A stretch of DNA of 64,000 nucleotides from Myxococcales bacterium (GCA_947483555.1 CANKMW010000024.1:30709-94708), one strand, 5' to 3'. Positions 6,442 to 15,675 are shown, counted from the first letter of the stretch. Program-made: numbers and translations. Notes: generated by a model from the sequence alone, not told the origin.

Positions 6442-8505
6442 CTAGCGCGCGCGGCGGATGCTGTAGACGAAGCTGGCGCGCGGCGCCCGCAGCCAGCGCT
6501 CGGTGATCACGCCGCGCAGGTCGGCCCAGGTGTCCTTGGCGTCGACGAACGCGGCGACCATGGCGAGGGCGTCCTTCTTGTCGCCGGCGCCCTTGACGCG
6601 CATGACCCGCGCCGCCAGCTTTTCGATCGCCGGCGTCCAGGCGGCGAGATCGACGTCGAAGCAACCGCGGTCGGTGCCGTTGGCGGCGGTCTGGTCGGCG
6701 CGCCAGATCAGGACCTTGGCGGCCAGCAGGGACCCGAGCTGGATCGACGCCAGCTGGGAGTAATTCTTGGGCGTGCCATCCGGCGTGTACATGCCCCGCG
6801 ACACGTGGCCGAAGCCCCACGCCACGTCGCGGACGTGGGCTGCCTCGGCCTCGGCGCGCGTGATCACGCCGCGCCCGGCCAGCCATTCGGAGAAGTAGAG
6901 CGCGGCGGTCTGCGCCTTGAGCTCCTCGAGCGTCGAGGCCAGCGGGCCGCCGAAGATCTGATCGTCGGTCTTGCCCTTCACCTTGTAGTCGTGGGCCGGC
7001 CCGAGATTGTGCGCGGCCTCGTGCAAGACGGTGCTCATCACCGAGGCGGCCGGGTCGGCCGAGACGCGCGCCTGGGTGGCCGGGCAGAACATCGACGAGG
7101 TCTGCTCGAGCAGCGCCGCCGAGCTGTCGGCGTCGGTGTACAGGTTGGTCATCGCCACCGTGCGGCCGCCAGCGTCGGCGACCTTGCCCCAGTTGGGCAG
7201 CGACTGTCCGATGGTGGCACCGTGGGCGCTGCGGGCGTAGCCGGCGTTGATCACGACGTCGATGAAGTCGGGCAGCTTGAACTTGACGTCGCGCGCCTTG
7301 TACGGCGGACCGGCGAGTCGGGCCAGCGCCGCCTCGAGCTCGCCCTTGACCGGCTCCAGCTTGTCGCGCCAGGTCACCGAGCTCGGGTTGATGCGCGCGA
7401 AGCTGACGTGGAAGCCAGCCTTGAGCGCGCACGGGTCGTGATAGACCTCGTCGGGACCGACGCGCAGGTACCAGCGCGAACCCTTGCTACCCATGTCGAC
7501 CCAGGCCTGGTCGGCGGTCTCCCAGTCGTTGGTGCGGAAGCCGCGCGCCGCGGCGCGCAGGTAGGCCGCGAACGGCTGCTCGCCGGCGCTGGCGATGGCG
7601 GCGGCGCCGGCCTCGAGCTCGACCGCGATCGCCTCGACATCGGTCTTGTAGGCGACGTGGTACGGCACCGCGGCGTAGGTCCCGGCGGTCGCGCCATCGA
7701 CGACCACCGAGAAGTGGCCCATCAGCTCGGCCGCGTTCTTCTGCGTGGCGATCAGCTCGCAGAACTTCGGCTGCTCCTGCAGCGCCGCCGGGTACAGGCC
7801 GGAGACCCGCTTGGGTCGGGCGGCCAGGGCGTTGCAATCGGGATCGTTCTCGGTGCGGGGCGCCTCGCAGAACGGCCCCTGGTTGCGGAACGCCACCATC
7901 CGGCTGGCCGGGTCGGCAGCCGCGAGCTGGGCCGCGAACCCGAACACGCCGCTCTGGCGCGCGAACAGCCGCTCGATCAACACCGCGGCGCGACCGACGC
8001 GGTCGACGATGGCGAGGTCCTCGGCGCTGGCGCCGACCAGGTCGGTCTCGACCAGCGTCGGCCGCCCCTGACCCAGCTCGTCGCGGATCGCGGTCCGCCG
8101 CCTGACTTCGGCGGCGTCGAGGCCGGTGGCCGCGACCGGGCTCACCATCGTCTCGTACAGCGCTGCGAACGCCGGCGTGAACGCGCCACCCACGACCAGG
8201 GTCTCGAGCGCGGGGCCATCCCAGCCCCACAACCCGACCAGCTCGCCGGCATCGAGCGCACCGTCACCGTCGGCGTCGGTGCGCCAGAACAGCGGCAGCG
8301 CCTCCTCGGCGGCACGACGATTGAACTCCAGCCGGGCCAGACGATCGTAGGTCGGCGCGGCGACCACCTCGACCGGGTCGCCGACCCCGGAGCCGTCGCC
8401 CGCGCCCGGTCCCGGCTCGTCGAGCACGGCCGGGGTTTCGGTGTGGGCCTGCGGAGGACAGCAGGCCGCCAGCGCGGCGAACACGAACAACGACCGGTGC
8501 TTCAT
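6442..8505 (-). CDS. Lipid-anchored zinc metallopeptidase, M49 (dipeptidyl-peptidase III)-like
   Basis: A 687-residue predicted lipoprotein: signal peptide with lipobox ALAAC (Cys15). An acidic Gly/Asp-rich linker is followed at about residues 76-88 by TDADGDGALDAGEL, an EF-hand-like Ca-binding loop. The zinc centre is HEAAHNLGPAH (His495, Glu496, His499) with a Glu-containing second motif TLEELKAQTAALYF at about 525-538. The HExxH plus LEExKA arrangement resembles M49-type peptidases, in which classic members have HExxGH and EECRAD; this would be a distant form. ATG 8505 is preceded at 6 nt by TAGGAA, one base off the TANNNT hexamer seen before many genes here. The substrate is unknown, presumably extracytoplasmic peptides. 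Confidence 0.65.
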   Translation of the reverse strand: MKHRSLFVFAALAACCPPQAHTETPAVLDEPGPGAGDGSGVGDPVEVVAAPTYDRLARLEFNRRAAEEALPLFWRTDADGDGALDAGELVGLWGWDGPALETLVVGGAFTPAFAALYETMVSPVAATGLDAAEVRRRTAIRDELGQGRPTLVETDLVGASAEDLAIVDRVGRAAVLIERLFARQSGVFGFAAQLAAADPASRMVAFRNQGPFCEAPRTENDPDCNALAARPKRVSGLYPAALQEQPKFCELIATQKNAAELMGHFSVVVDGATAGTYAAVPYHVAYKTDVEAIAVELEAGAAAIASAGEQPFAAYLRAAARGFRTNDWETADQAWVDMGSKGSRWYLRVGPDEVYHDPCALKAGFHVSFARINPSSVTWRDKLEPVKGELEAALARLAGPPYKARDVKFKLPDFIDVVINAGYARSAHGATIGQSLPNWGKVADAGGRTVAMTNLYTDADSSAALLEQTSSMFCPATQARVSADPAASVMSTVLHEAAHNLGPAHDYKVKGKTDDQIFGGPLASTLEELKAQTAALYFSEWLAGRGVITRAEAEAAHVRDVAWGFGHVSRGMYTPDGTPKNYSQLASIQLGSLLAAKVLIWRADQTAANGTDRGCFDVDLAAWTPAIEKLAARVMRVKGAGDKKDALAMVAAFVDAKDTWADLRGVITERWLRAPRASFVYSIRRAR

Positions 8506-8511
8506 GCCGTG

Positions 8512-8517
8512 TTCCTA
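8512..8517 (-). promoter_or_regulatory. Near-match leaderless -10 element for the M49-like peptidase
   Basis: TAGGAA on the minus strand, 6 nt before ATG 8505. The last base departs from TANNNT, so this is weaker than the other examples. Confidence 0.3.
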
Positions 8518-8647
8518 CCGCGACCTGGCGCGATGACGCCAGCGGAAGCAGAGCTCGCCGTCACGGCCCCCGGGCTCGGCAACCCATCCACGCTGACCAA
8601 GGGCCGATCGAGCCCCAACAAGATCTGGCTCCGGCGCGATCACGTCG

Positions 8648-8653
8648 TACGAT
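8648..8653 (+). promoter_or_regulatory. Putative leaderless -10 element for mltA
   Basis: TACGAT lies 8 nt before the GTG at 8662. The position supports that GTG as the true start in a frame that is open far upstream. Confidence 0.5.
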
Positions 8654-8661
8654 CGGGTCGG

Positions 8662-9999
8662 GTGCGATCGGCGATCATCCTCAGCTTCATTGCCCTCGCC
8701 GGCTGTCACGGGCCGGCGGCCGACCCCGCCACCGCCCGTCTGGCCGCCGACGCTGGAGCGGCCGACGCGCCGCCGGCCAGCGACGCGGCCGCCGACGCCG
8801 CCGATGCCGCCGATGCCGCCGTGGACGCGACCGCGGTCACCGCCGTGCCGCCGCCCTGCCCGCGGGTCGTGCCGCGACCACCGCCGCCGATCGATCGGGT
8901 CTCGTTCGCCAAGGCGCGCTTCGCGGAGCTCGACGGCTGGGCCGATGACCACCACGCCGAGGCCCTCCCTGCGTTCCTCCGTTCCTGCACCAGGCTGGCG
9001 GCGCTGGCCGACGACGCCTGGGTCGGGCTCGACCATCGCTACGGCCGCGCCCGGCAGTGGCGCGCCGCGTGTGCCGCCGCGGCGCGGGTCGCCGGCGGCG
9101 ATGACGCGGCGGCCCGCCGCTTCTTCGAGCGCGAGCTGACGCCGTGGCAGGTCGCTGGCCGCCGCGGCCCGGTGGGCAAGATGACCGCGTACTTCGTGCA
9201 GCCGCTGCGCGCCTCGCGCACCCGTCACGGCCCCTACCAGACCCCCATCTATCGCCGTCCGCCCGAGCTGGTGATGATCGACATGGCGGCCTGCAGCCCG
9301 ACCGGACGCGGCCGCAAGCTGTGGGGCAAGCTCGATCCGGTGACCGGTGCGCTGGTCCCGCTCCCGACCCGCGCCGAGATCCGCCTGGGCGCGCTCGCCG
9401 GCCGCGACCTCGAGCTGCTGTGGGTCGACGATCCGATCGACGCTCTGTTCCTCAACATCGAAGGCTCGGGCCGCGCCACGCTCGACGACGGCACCGAGAT
9501 CTGGGTCGAGTACGACGGCAAGAACGGTCAGCCCTACGCCGGCCCGGCCCGGCTCCTGCGCGCCAAGGGTGAGCTGCCGCGCGGTCAGGGCACGATGCAG
9601 GGCATCCGGGCCTGGTTCGCCACCCACCGCGATCGCTTCGACGAGATCGTCGACGGCGACGCCTCGATGGTGTTCTTCAAGCTCGGCACCGAGCCCGGCG
9701 CGGTCGGCTCGCAGGGCGTCATGCTCACGCCACGGCGTTCGGCGGCGGTCGATCGCAACTTCGTGGCGGCATCGACGCCGCTGTGGATCGACACCCAGGC
9801 GCCGCGCGCCACCGGCCGCGGCACCGAGCCGTGGCGCCACCTCATGATCGCGCAGGACACCGGCGGCAACATCAAGGGTGCCGTGCGCGCCGACCTGTAC
9901 TGGGGCCCCGACGCCGCCGACGGCGAGATCGCGGGGCACCTGGGCGGCGCCGGCCGCTACTGGGCGCTGCTGCCGCGCACCGTCAAGCCGCGACGCTGA
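8662..9999 (+). CDS. mltA: Membrane-bound lytic murein transglycosylase A
   Basis: A 445-residue lipoprotein of glycoside hydrolase family 102 that cleaves the MurNAc-GlcNAc bond of peptidoglycan to give 1,6-anhydro ends. GTG 8662 gives a clean signal with lipobox ALAGC (Cys15), then an Ala/Asp-rich linker to about residue 60. The MltA barrel begins near KMTAYFVQPLRASR. The C-terminal 3D domain carries HLMIAQDTGGNIKGAVRADL, including the aspartates typical of the active site, and ends with GGAGRYWALLPRT. Although the frame is open much further upstream, that part lies antisense to the M49-like gene and is not coding. The gene converges on the cupin gene with a 10-bp gap. Confidence 0.9.
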   Translation: MRSAIILSFIALAGCHGPAADPATARLAADAGAADAPPASDAAADAADAADAAVDATAVTAVPPPCPRVVPRPPPPIDRVSFAKARFAELDGWADDHHAEALPAFLRSCTRLAALADDAWVGLDHRYGRARQWRAACAAAARVAGGDDAAARRFFERELTPWQVAGRRGPVGKMTAYFVQPLRASRTRHGPYQTPIYRRPPELVMIDMAACSPTGRGRKLWGKLDPVTGALVPLPTRAEIRLGALAGRDLELLWVDDPIDALFLNIEGSGRATLDDGTEIWVEYDGKNGQPYAGPARLLRAKGELPRGQGTMQGIRAWFATHRDRFDEIVDGDASMVFFKLGTEPGAVGSQGVMLTPRRSAAVDRNFVAASTPLWIDTQAPRATGRGTEPWRHLMIAQDTGGNIKGAVRADLYWGPDAADGEIAGHLGGAGRYWALLPRTVKPRR

Positions 10000-10009
10000 C
10001 CCGTGGCGC

Positions 10010-10501
10010 TCACTCGCCATCCCAGTAGTCGACCGCCGGCCCGAGCCGGCCGCGATGGCTGAACGTGCGGTTCGCCGGGTCGCCACCGGGAGCTCCGCCG
10101 ACGTAGACCGCCACCTTGGACGAGTCGGGGTACTCGACGACCTCGGCAGCGATCATCGTGCTGACGTTCAGGTAGCGGAGCTCGGCGTCCGAGGTATTCA
10201 CGATCTGGTGGGCGGTGTCGCGGCCGCCGGGCGGCGCGGCGATCACGTCGCCGGCGCGGATCGGGTACTCGAGCTCGCCGACGCGGACCACGCCATGCCC
10301 GGCGAGGATCACGAACATCTCTTCGTTCACGTGGTGGCAGTGAAACGGCCACGCCCGCTTGCCGGCCGGCACCACGGTCAGGGAATAGCCGAGCAGCCGG
10401 CCACCGATCGCCGATGCGATGGCGCCGTCGTGGGCCTCGAACCGCTCGCCATGGCGGTGGTGCTCGAGCACGACCTCGTCGAGGTTGATGATGGGTCTCA
10501 T
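10010..10501 (-). CDS. Cupin-domain protein
   Basis: A 163-residue single-domain cupin_2 protein. Motif 1 is seen in PFHCHHVNEEMFVILAGHG (about residues 53-71: two His, a Glu and the trailing Gly) and motif 2 in IRAGDVIAAPPGGRDTAHQI (about 82-101), with a metal-binding His set HxH...E...H. The C-terminal part ends with NRTFSHRGRLGPAVDYWDGE, seen in cupins annotated as sugar or small-molecule binders. No reaction can be assigned. It diverges from the SET-domain gene across a 24-bp intergenic region. Confidence 0.8.
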   Translation of the reverse strand: MRPIINLDEVVLEHHRHGERFEAHDGAIASAIGGRLLGYSLTVVPAGKRAWPFHCHHVNEEMFVILAGHGVVRVGELEYPIRAGDVIAAPPGGRDTAHQIVNTSDAELRYLNVSTMIAAEVVEYPDSSKVAVYVGGAPGGDPANRTFSHRGRLGPAVDYWDGE

Positions 10502-10511
10502 CCCGGGACGG

Positions 10512-10517
10512 TATACT
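10512..10517 (+). promoter_or_regulatory. Putative bidirectional -10 region between cupin and SET genes
   Basis: TATACT lies 8 nt before the GTG at 10526. Its reverse complement begins a TATACC hexamer (complement of 10510-10515) 8 nt before the cupin ATG at 10501. The two genes are 24 bp apart, so any -35 sites would lie inside the opposing coding sequences. Confidence 0.5.
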
Positions 10518-10525
10518 GATCGGCG

Positions 10526-12046
10526 GTGGCCGACCTCGACCAACGCATCGCCGCGGCCTACGGGGTCCAGCTCACCGTCGCGGGCTGGCTGCCGCCCGGC
10601 GCGCGCCCCGAGCGCCTGATCGTGGTCGCCGATGACATCGCGCAGGTGATCGGCGATCGCCCACCCCGCCCAACGCCGGTCCGCGAAGCGACCTGGTCGC
10701 CGTCGCCGCCGCCGCCACGGCCCGCGGTCGGCGCCGCCGCGCGCGAAGCCGCGCTGCGCGCCATGTTGCCGTGGGCCGCGGTCCGCGGCGCGCGGCTCGA
10801 CGCGCTCGAGCTGCACGTCGACGCTGCCGGCGCGTGCACGACCCGGGCGAGCCGGGCGATCGCCAGCGGCGAGCGGGTCGCCACGATCCCGCGCCGCGCG
10901 ATGATCATCGACGATGGGCTGGCCGCCTCCGCGACCGGGTCGATCGATCCGTTCGGCCCGATGATCGCGAGCGGGCCGAGCACGCTCGCGGTCTGGCTGG
11001 CGCTGGAGCAGCGATGCGCCGAGTCGCCGTGGCGTCCCTACCTCGACGTCCTGCCCCACGCCCTCCCCGACCTGCCCTGCTACCGCGATGAGGTGGACCA
11101 GGACGAGCTGATCGGCACCGCGGCGCGAACCTCGATCGCCGCCGCCGGCAAGCAGGTCACCGATCTTCACGGCCTGCTGATCGCGGATCTCCGCGACCGG
11201 ATCTCGGCGGCCGAGTACGCGTGGGGCTGCGCGGTCGTGGCCTCGCGCGGTTACCGCCTGACCATCGCCGGCATCGATCACTACGCCCTGGTCCCGATCT
11301 CGGACTTGCTCGACCACCGCCCCGGCGACACCCGCTGGGTCTTCGACGACGTCGAGGACGCCATGGTGTACACCGCGCTGCGGCCGTTCGCGGCCGGCGA
11401 GCCGGTGCACGCCAGCTACGGCGCGATCGGCAACGCGCGGCTGCTGCTCAACTACGGCTTCGCGCTCGCGGACAACCCGAACGACGAGGCGGCGCTGGTC
11501 TTCGCCCCGACGCCGAGCGTGCGCGCCGACCTGGTCGCCCACCTGCTGTGGGACCTGCCCCTGGCCGCCCCGGCGGCGCTGCCGGTCGGCACCTGCATCG
11601 ACGCTCGCTTCCGGCGCGCGCTGTCGCTGGCCCGCCTGCGCGTGGCGCCGTTCGCCGACGTGCTGGCCGCGGTCGGCGAGGGCGCGCTCCATCGCCGCGA
11701 GCTGACCTGGCTCGGCGCCGACAACGAGCGCGCCGCGCTCGCCGAGCTCGCGACCGCCGCCCGCGCTGGCCTGGAGCGCCTCGCGGGTCACGCCTCCGAC
11801 GCCGGCACCGGGCTCGCCGAGTCAGCGCGCACGTCGTGGCAGCGGGCGTGTGCGCTGGTCCGCCACGGCGAGCGGGCGCTGCTCGCCGAGATCGTCGCCT
11901 TCACCGCCGCCGCGGCGCCGTTGCTGGTCGCGCCGACCGCGGCCGCGCTCACCGCCGCCGCCGCCGCCATCCCCGATGACGCGACCGGCCGCGATCGGCT
12001 ACTCCGCGAGTACTTGCACGGCGTCGCCGACGTGCTCGGCGCTTGA
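10526..12046 (+). CDS. SET-domain lysine methyltransferase, Rubisco-LSMT/SETD3-SETD6 class
   Basis: A 506-residue protein carrying a SET domain of the class that includes plant Rubisco large-subunit methyltransferase and animal SETD3/SETD6; these transfer methyl groups from S-adenosylmethionine to lysine or histidine side chains. The SAM and substrate pocket is seen as HYALVPISDLLDHRPGD (about residues 252-268; compare xPxxDxxNH) and the closing block EPVHASYGAIGNARLLLNYG (about 292-311; compare YGxxxNxxLLxxYGF). The N-terminal 75 residues are Pro/Arg-rich and unlike the family. The last 150 residues would be the helical substrate-binding domain. The target protein is unknown. GTG 10526 is supported by the TATACT hexamer 8 nt upstream. 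Confidence 0.82.
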   Translation: MADLDQRIAAAYGVQLTVAGWLPPGARPERLIVVADDIAQVIGDRPPRPTPVREATWSPSPPPPRPAVGAAAREAALRAMLPWAAVRGARLDALELHVDAAGACTTRASRAIASGERVATIPRRAMIIDDGLAASATGSIDPFGPMIASGPSTLAVWLALEQRCAESPWRPYLDVLPHALPDLPCYRDEVDQDELIGTAARTSIAAAGKQVTDLHGLLIADLRDRISAAEYAWGCAVVASRGYRLTIAGIDHYALVPISDLLDHRPGDTRWVFDDVEDAMVYTALRPFAAGEPVHASYGAIGNARLLLNYGFALADNPNDEAALVFAPTPSVRADLVAHLLWDLPLAAPAALPVGTCIDARFRRALSLARLRVAPFADVLAAVGEGALHRRELTWLGADNERAALAELATAARAGLERLAGHASDAGTGLAESARTSWQRACALVRHGERALLAEIVAFTAAAAPLLVAPTAAALTAAAAAIPDDATGRDRLLREYLHGVADVLGA

Positions 12047-12053
12047 TCTGCCC

Positions 12054-12059
12054 TAAGGT
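12054..12059 (+). promoter_or_regulatory. Putative leaderless -10 element for the CurA-like reductase
   Basis: TAAGGT lies 6 nt before ATG 12066, immediately after the stop of the SET gene at 12046. Confidence 0.45.
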
Positions 12060-12065
12060 GCGGCG

Positions 12066-13088
<1,023 letters not shown>

Positions 13089-13173
13089 ACGGCTGAACGC
13101 GCATCGCGCGGCGCTGTGAGCTGGCGTCAGCTCTCGACCGGGCCGCCGCCGACTGGCACGCTCGACGCCAGCC

Positions 13174-14481
13174 ATGAGCACTCGCCGTACCGACGCCGAG
13201 CCCGGCGAAGACATCCACCTCGACGCCAACGTCCCGGGCAATCCGGCCTACCACTTCACGATCCTGCCGCCGGGCTCACCGGCCAAGGCCGGCTGGACCC
13301 TGCGGCCGCCGATGGTGCCGAGCGCGCGCCCGGCCACGCAGTGCGTGCACGCCGGCGTCCAGCCCGACTCCGCATACGGCGCGGTGATGCCGCCGATCTA
13401 TCAGACCAGCACGTTCGCCTTCCGCGACGTGTGCACCAACGCCGGCTTCGACTACACGCGCAGCGGCAACCCGACCCGCGCCTGTCTCGAGGAGGCGGTC
13501 GCCCTGCTCGAGGGCGGTGGCGCCGCGACCGCGACCTCGACCGGCATGAGCGCGATCCTGGTGGCGCTCAACCTGCTGCCCGCCAGCAGCCACCTGCTGT
13601 GCACCGTCGACTGCTACGGCGGCACCTTCCGCCTGCTCGAGCACGCCCGGACCTCGCTCGGGCTCGAGGTCACGTACCTCGACCTGGCCGATCTCGACGC
13701 CGTCGCCGCCGCCTTCCAGGCCAACACCCGCATGGTGTGGATCGAGTCACCGTCTAATCCGCTGCTCCGCCTGACCGACATCCGCGCCGTCGCCGATCTG
13801 GCCCGCGCCCACGGCGCCCTCACCGTGGTCGACAACACGTTCCTGTCGCCGCTGCTCCAGCGCCCGCTCGATCACGGCGCCGATCTCGTCGTGCACTCGA
13901 CGACCAAGTATCTCAACGGCCACAGCGACGTGGTCGGCGGCATCGTGGTGGCGGCGCGTGGCCAGGTCGCGCTGGCGCAGCGGATCGCCAGCGTCAACAA
14001 CCTGCTCGGCACCGCGCAGTCGCCGCACGACTGCTTCCTGGTGCTGCGCGGCATCAAGACGTTGCAGGTGCGCATGCGCGCCCACGAGGTCGGCGCCCGC
14101 GCCGTGGCCGCGTTCCTGGCCGAGCACCCGGCGATCGGGGCCGTGTTCTACCCCGGCCTCGCCAGCCATCCGCAGCACGCGCTGGCCCGCCGGCAGCAGC
14201 AGGGGTTCGGCGCCATGCTCAGCTTCGAGCTCGCGGACGGCCGGCCGGCGCGCGTCAACCACGTCCTCACCACGCTGCGCTGGTTCACGCTGGCCGAGAG
14301 CCTGGGCGGCGTCGAGAGCCTGGTCGCGCACCCGGCGTCGATGACCCACGCCTCGATGACGCCCGCGGCCCGCGCTCGCGCCGGCATCACCGACAGCGTG
14401 ATCCGGCTGTCGATCGGCATCGAGGACCCCGACGACCTGATCGCCGATCTGGCCGCAGCGCTCGACTCGCTACCGGCGTGA
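13174..14481 (+). CDS. metB: Cystathionine gamma-synthase-like PLP enzyme
   Basis: A 435-residue pyridoxal-phosphate enzyme of the Cys/Met metabolism family, which forms or cleaves the thioether of cystathionine-type substrates. The cofactor lysine is Lys245 in VVHSTTKYLNGHSDVVGG. Other landmarks are QTSTFAFRD, YTRSGNPTRACLEE, ATSTGMSAI, VDNTFLSPLLQ, and the C-terminal SLGGVESLVAHPASMTHASM with the substrate-binding region. About 45 N-terminal residues exceed the usual length. The exact reaction (gamma-synthase, gamma-lyase or O-acylhomoserine sulfhydrylase) cannot be fixed from sequence; I favour gamma-synthase/lyase. It ends one base before the stop codon of the convergent TetR gene. Confidence 0.82.
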   Translation: MSTRRTDAEPGEDIHLDANVPGNPAYHFTILPPGSPAKAGWTLRPPMVPSARPATQCVHAGVQPDSAYGAVMPPIYQTSTFAFRDVCTNAGFDYTRSGNPTRACLEEAVALLEGGGAATATSTGMSAILVALNLLPASSHLLCTVDCYGGTFRLLEHARTSLGLEVTYLDLADLDAVAAAFQANTRMVWIESPSNPLLRLTDIRAVADLARAHGALTVVDNTFLSPLLQRPLDHGADLVVHSTTKYLNGHSDVVGGIVVAARGQVALAQRIASVNNLLGTAQSPHDCFLVLRGIKTLQVRMRAHEVGARAVAAFLAEHPAIGAVFYPGLASHPQHALARRQQQGFGAMLSFELADGRPARVNHVLTTLRWFTLAESLGGVESLVAHPASMTHASMTPAARARAGITDSVIRLSIGIEDPDDLIADLAAALDSLPA

Positions 14482-14482
14482 G

Positions 14483-15163
14483 CTAGCGGCGGGCCAGGGT
14501 CATGAGGTCGGCGCGCTGCAGCATGGCCGTCACCTGGGCGAGCAACGGCGTCACCGCCGGCGTGCCCGCCAGCGCGAGCAGCGGCACCGCGAGATCGAGC
14601 GCGTCGTCGACCAGGCGATGGCTCTTGCGCTGGGCCGGGCTGCGATCGCTGGCCAGGTAGGCCAGGATCGCCAGGTGCAGCACCCACAGCGCACGCGCCG
14701 CCAGCGCGCGGGTCGCGATGGACATGCCCTCGGGTGCGATCGCGGCCTCGAACAGCGCGATCGCGCGCGCCCGGACCTCGGCGCTCTCGCGCGACAGCGC
14801 CGACACCGGATCGCCCGGGTTGACCTGACGCGGCAGCAGCGCACCGAGCAGGGTGCGGTTGGGGGCGACGTCGCGGATCCGATCGTGGAACAGACGACCC
14901 AGCCGCGCCCGCAGCGGTTCGCCGGCCGGGTAGCTGCGGACGCGCGCCTCGGTGGCGACCTGATTGGCGGCGTAGAAGGCGAACAGGAGCGCGTCCTTCG
15001 ACGGAAAATAGTAGTAGGCGGTGCCGAGCGCCAGGCCACTGGCCACGGCGATGTCGCGCATCGTGGTGGCGTCGAAGCCGCGCTTGCGGAACAGCGCCAG
15101 CGCGGTGTCGAGCAGGTGCTGGCGCGTGACCTCGCTCTTCTTGACCTGCGGCGCGCGCGTCAT
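14483..15163 (-). CDS. TetR-family transcriptional regulator
   Basis: A 226-residue TetR regulator. The N-terminal DNA-binding domain is clear: RQHLLDTALALFRKRGFD, then the helix-turn-helix ATTMRDIAVASGLALGTAYY followed by YFPSKDAL (about residues 33-60). The C-terminal ligand domain is unassigned, as usual. Its ATG overlaps the end of the small membrane-protein gene by 4 nt, so the regulator is the second gene of that operon. The upstream region holds two perfect TGAACATGTTCA palindromes, the obvious candidates for its own operators. Autoregulation is therefore likely. Confidence 0.9.
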   Translation of the reverse strand: MTRAPQVKKSEVTRQHLLDTALALFRKRGFDATTMRDIAVASGLALGTAYYYFPSKDALLFAFYAANQVATEARVRSYPAGEPLRARLGRLFHDRIRDVAPNRTLLGALLPRQVNPGDPVSALSRESAEVRARAIALFEAAIAPEGMSIATRALAARALWVLHLAILAYLASDRSPAQRKSHRLVDDALDLAVPLLALAGTPAVTPLLAQVTAMLQRADLMTLARR

Positions 15164-15537
15164 CCGGCGACCGCGGGTGACGCCGGCGCGCCACGGCCAC
15201 GCTGCCGCAGCCAGTGGAAGACCAGCAGGTTGGCGAAGTGCATGGCGGCCAGCACCATGAGCAGGACACCCAGCTTGCGCGCCAGGGTCTCGAGCGCGAC
15301 CGTGACCGTCTCGGCCGACGGCGCCCGCAGCATCATCAGCGCCCAGCCCAGGTTGACCAGGTAGAAGCCGACCACCAGCAGGCGGTTGACCGCCGGCGCC
15401 AACCGCGGGTCGTCGGGAAACACCGACTCGAGGAAGACGCCGCCGTGATGGGCCAGGGTGCGGGCCAGGTAGATGGTCAGCGCCAGGGCCAAGGTGGCGT
15501 AGGCGATGTAGACGTGGGGCAGGTAGTTGGTGGTCAT
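15160..15537 (-). CDS. Small integral membrane protein, first gene of the TetR operon
   Basis: A 125-residue membrane protein with three predicted membrane segments: HVYIAYATLALALTIYLA (about 8-25), LLVVGFYLVNLGWALMML (about 53-70) and KLGVLLMVLAAMHFANLLV (about 88-106). There is no signal peptide or named domain. It precedes and overlaps the TetR gene (4-nt ATGA), and the pair is served by a promoter carrying two palindromic operators. The arrangement suggests that the regulator's inducing signal relates to this protein, perhaps a membrane-active compound or lipid. AAAGG at -14 to -10 is a plausible Shine-Dalgarno sequence; unlike many genes here this one has a leader. Confidence 0.6.
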   Translation of the reverse strand: MTTNYLPHVYIAYATLALALTIYLARTLAHHGGVFLESVFPDDPRLAPAVNRLLVVGFYLVNLGWALMMLRAPSAETVTVALETLARKLGVLLMVLAAMHFANLLVFHWLRQRGRGAPASPAVAG

Positions 15538-15550
15538 CTCGGCACCTTTC

Positions 15551-15562
15551 TGAACATGTTCA
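15551..15562. promoter_or_regulatory. Palindromic operator O1 (TGAACATGTTCA)
   Basis: A perfect 12-bp palindrome lying just downstream of the -10 hexamer at 15564-15569, over the expected transcription start of the membrane protein-TetR operon. It is the natural site for repression by the TetR protein. Confidence 0.7.
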
Positions 15563-15563
15563 A

Positions 15564-15592
15564 TTCATAGGGCGGCGGACGGCCGCCGTCAA
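15564..15592 (-). promoter_or_regulatory. Sigma70-like promoter of the membrane protein-TetR operon
   Basis: On the minus strand TTGACG (complement of 15587-15592) is separated by exactly 17 bp from TATGAA (complement of 15564-15569). It lies between the two palindromes. Confidence 0.65.
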
Positions 15593-15601
15593 GCCCATAA
15601 A

Positions 15602-15613
15602 TGAACATGTTCA
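15602..15613. promoter_or_regulatory. Palindromic operator O2 (TGAACATGTTCA)
   Basis: Second perfect copy of the palindrome, 51 bp centre to centre from O1 and 9 bp beyond the -35 hexamer. Flanking bases show the two copies in opposite orientation. It lies about 50 bp upstream of the kinase promoter hexamer and could also affect that gene. Confidence 0.65.
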
Positions 15614-15661
15614 GTTCGAACCCGGACCGGTCAGGGTCGGAACCACCCGGCGAGGATCGTC

Positions 15662-15667
15662 TACACT
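15662..15667 (+). promoter_or_regulatory. Putative leaderless -10 element for the kinase at 15676
   Basis: TACACT lies 8 nt before GTG 15676. It favours this start over the in-frame ATG at 15601, which sits within operator O2. Confidence 0.5.
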
Positions 15668-15675
15668 CGGCGACC

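Noticed and set aside
6076..8661. A very long plus-strand open frame that runs into mltA
   Set aside because: It is antisense to the M49-like gene, has shadow-type composition, and the true mltA start at GTG 8662 has a lipoprotein signal and a promoter hexamer.
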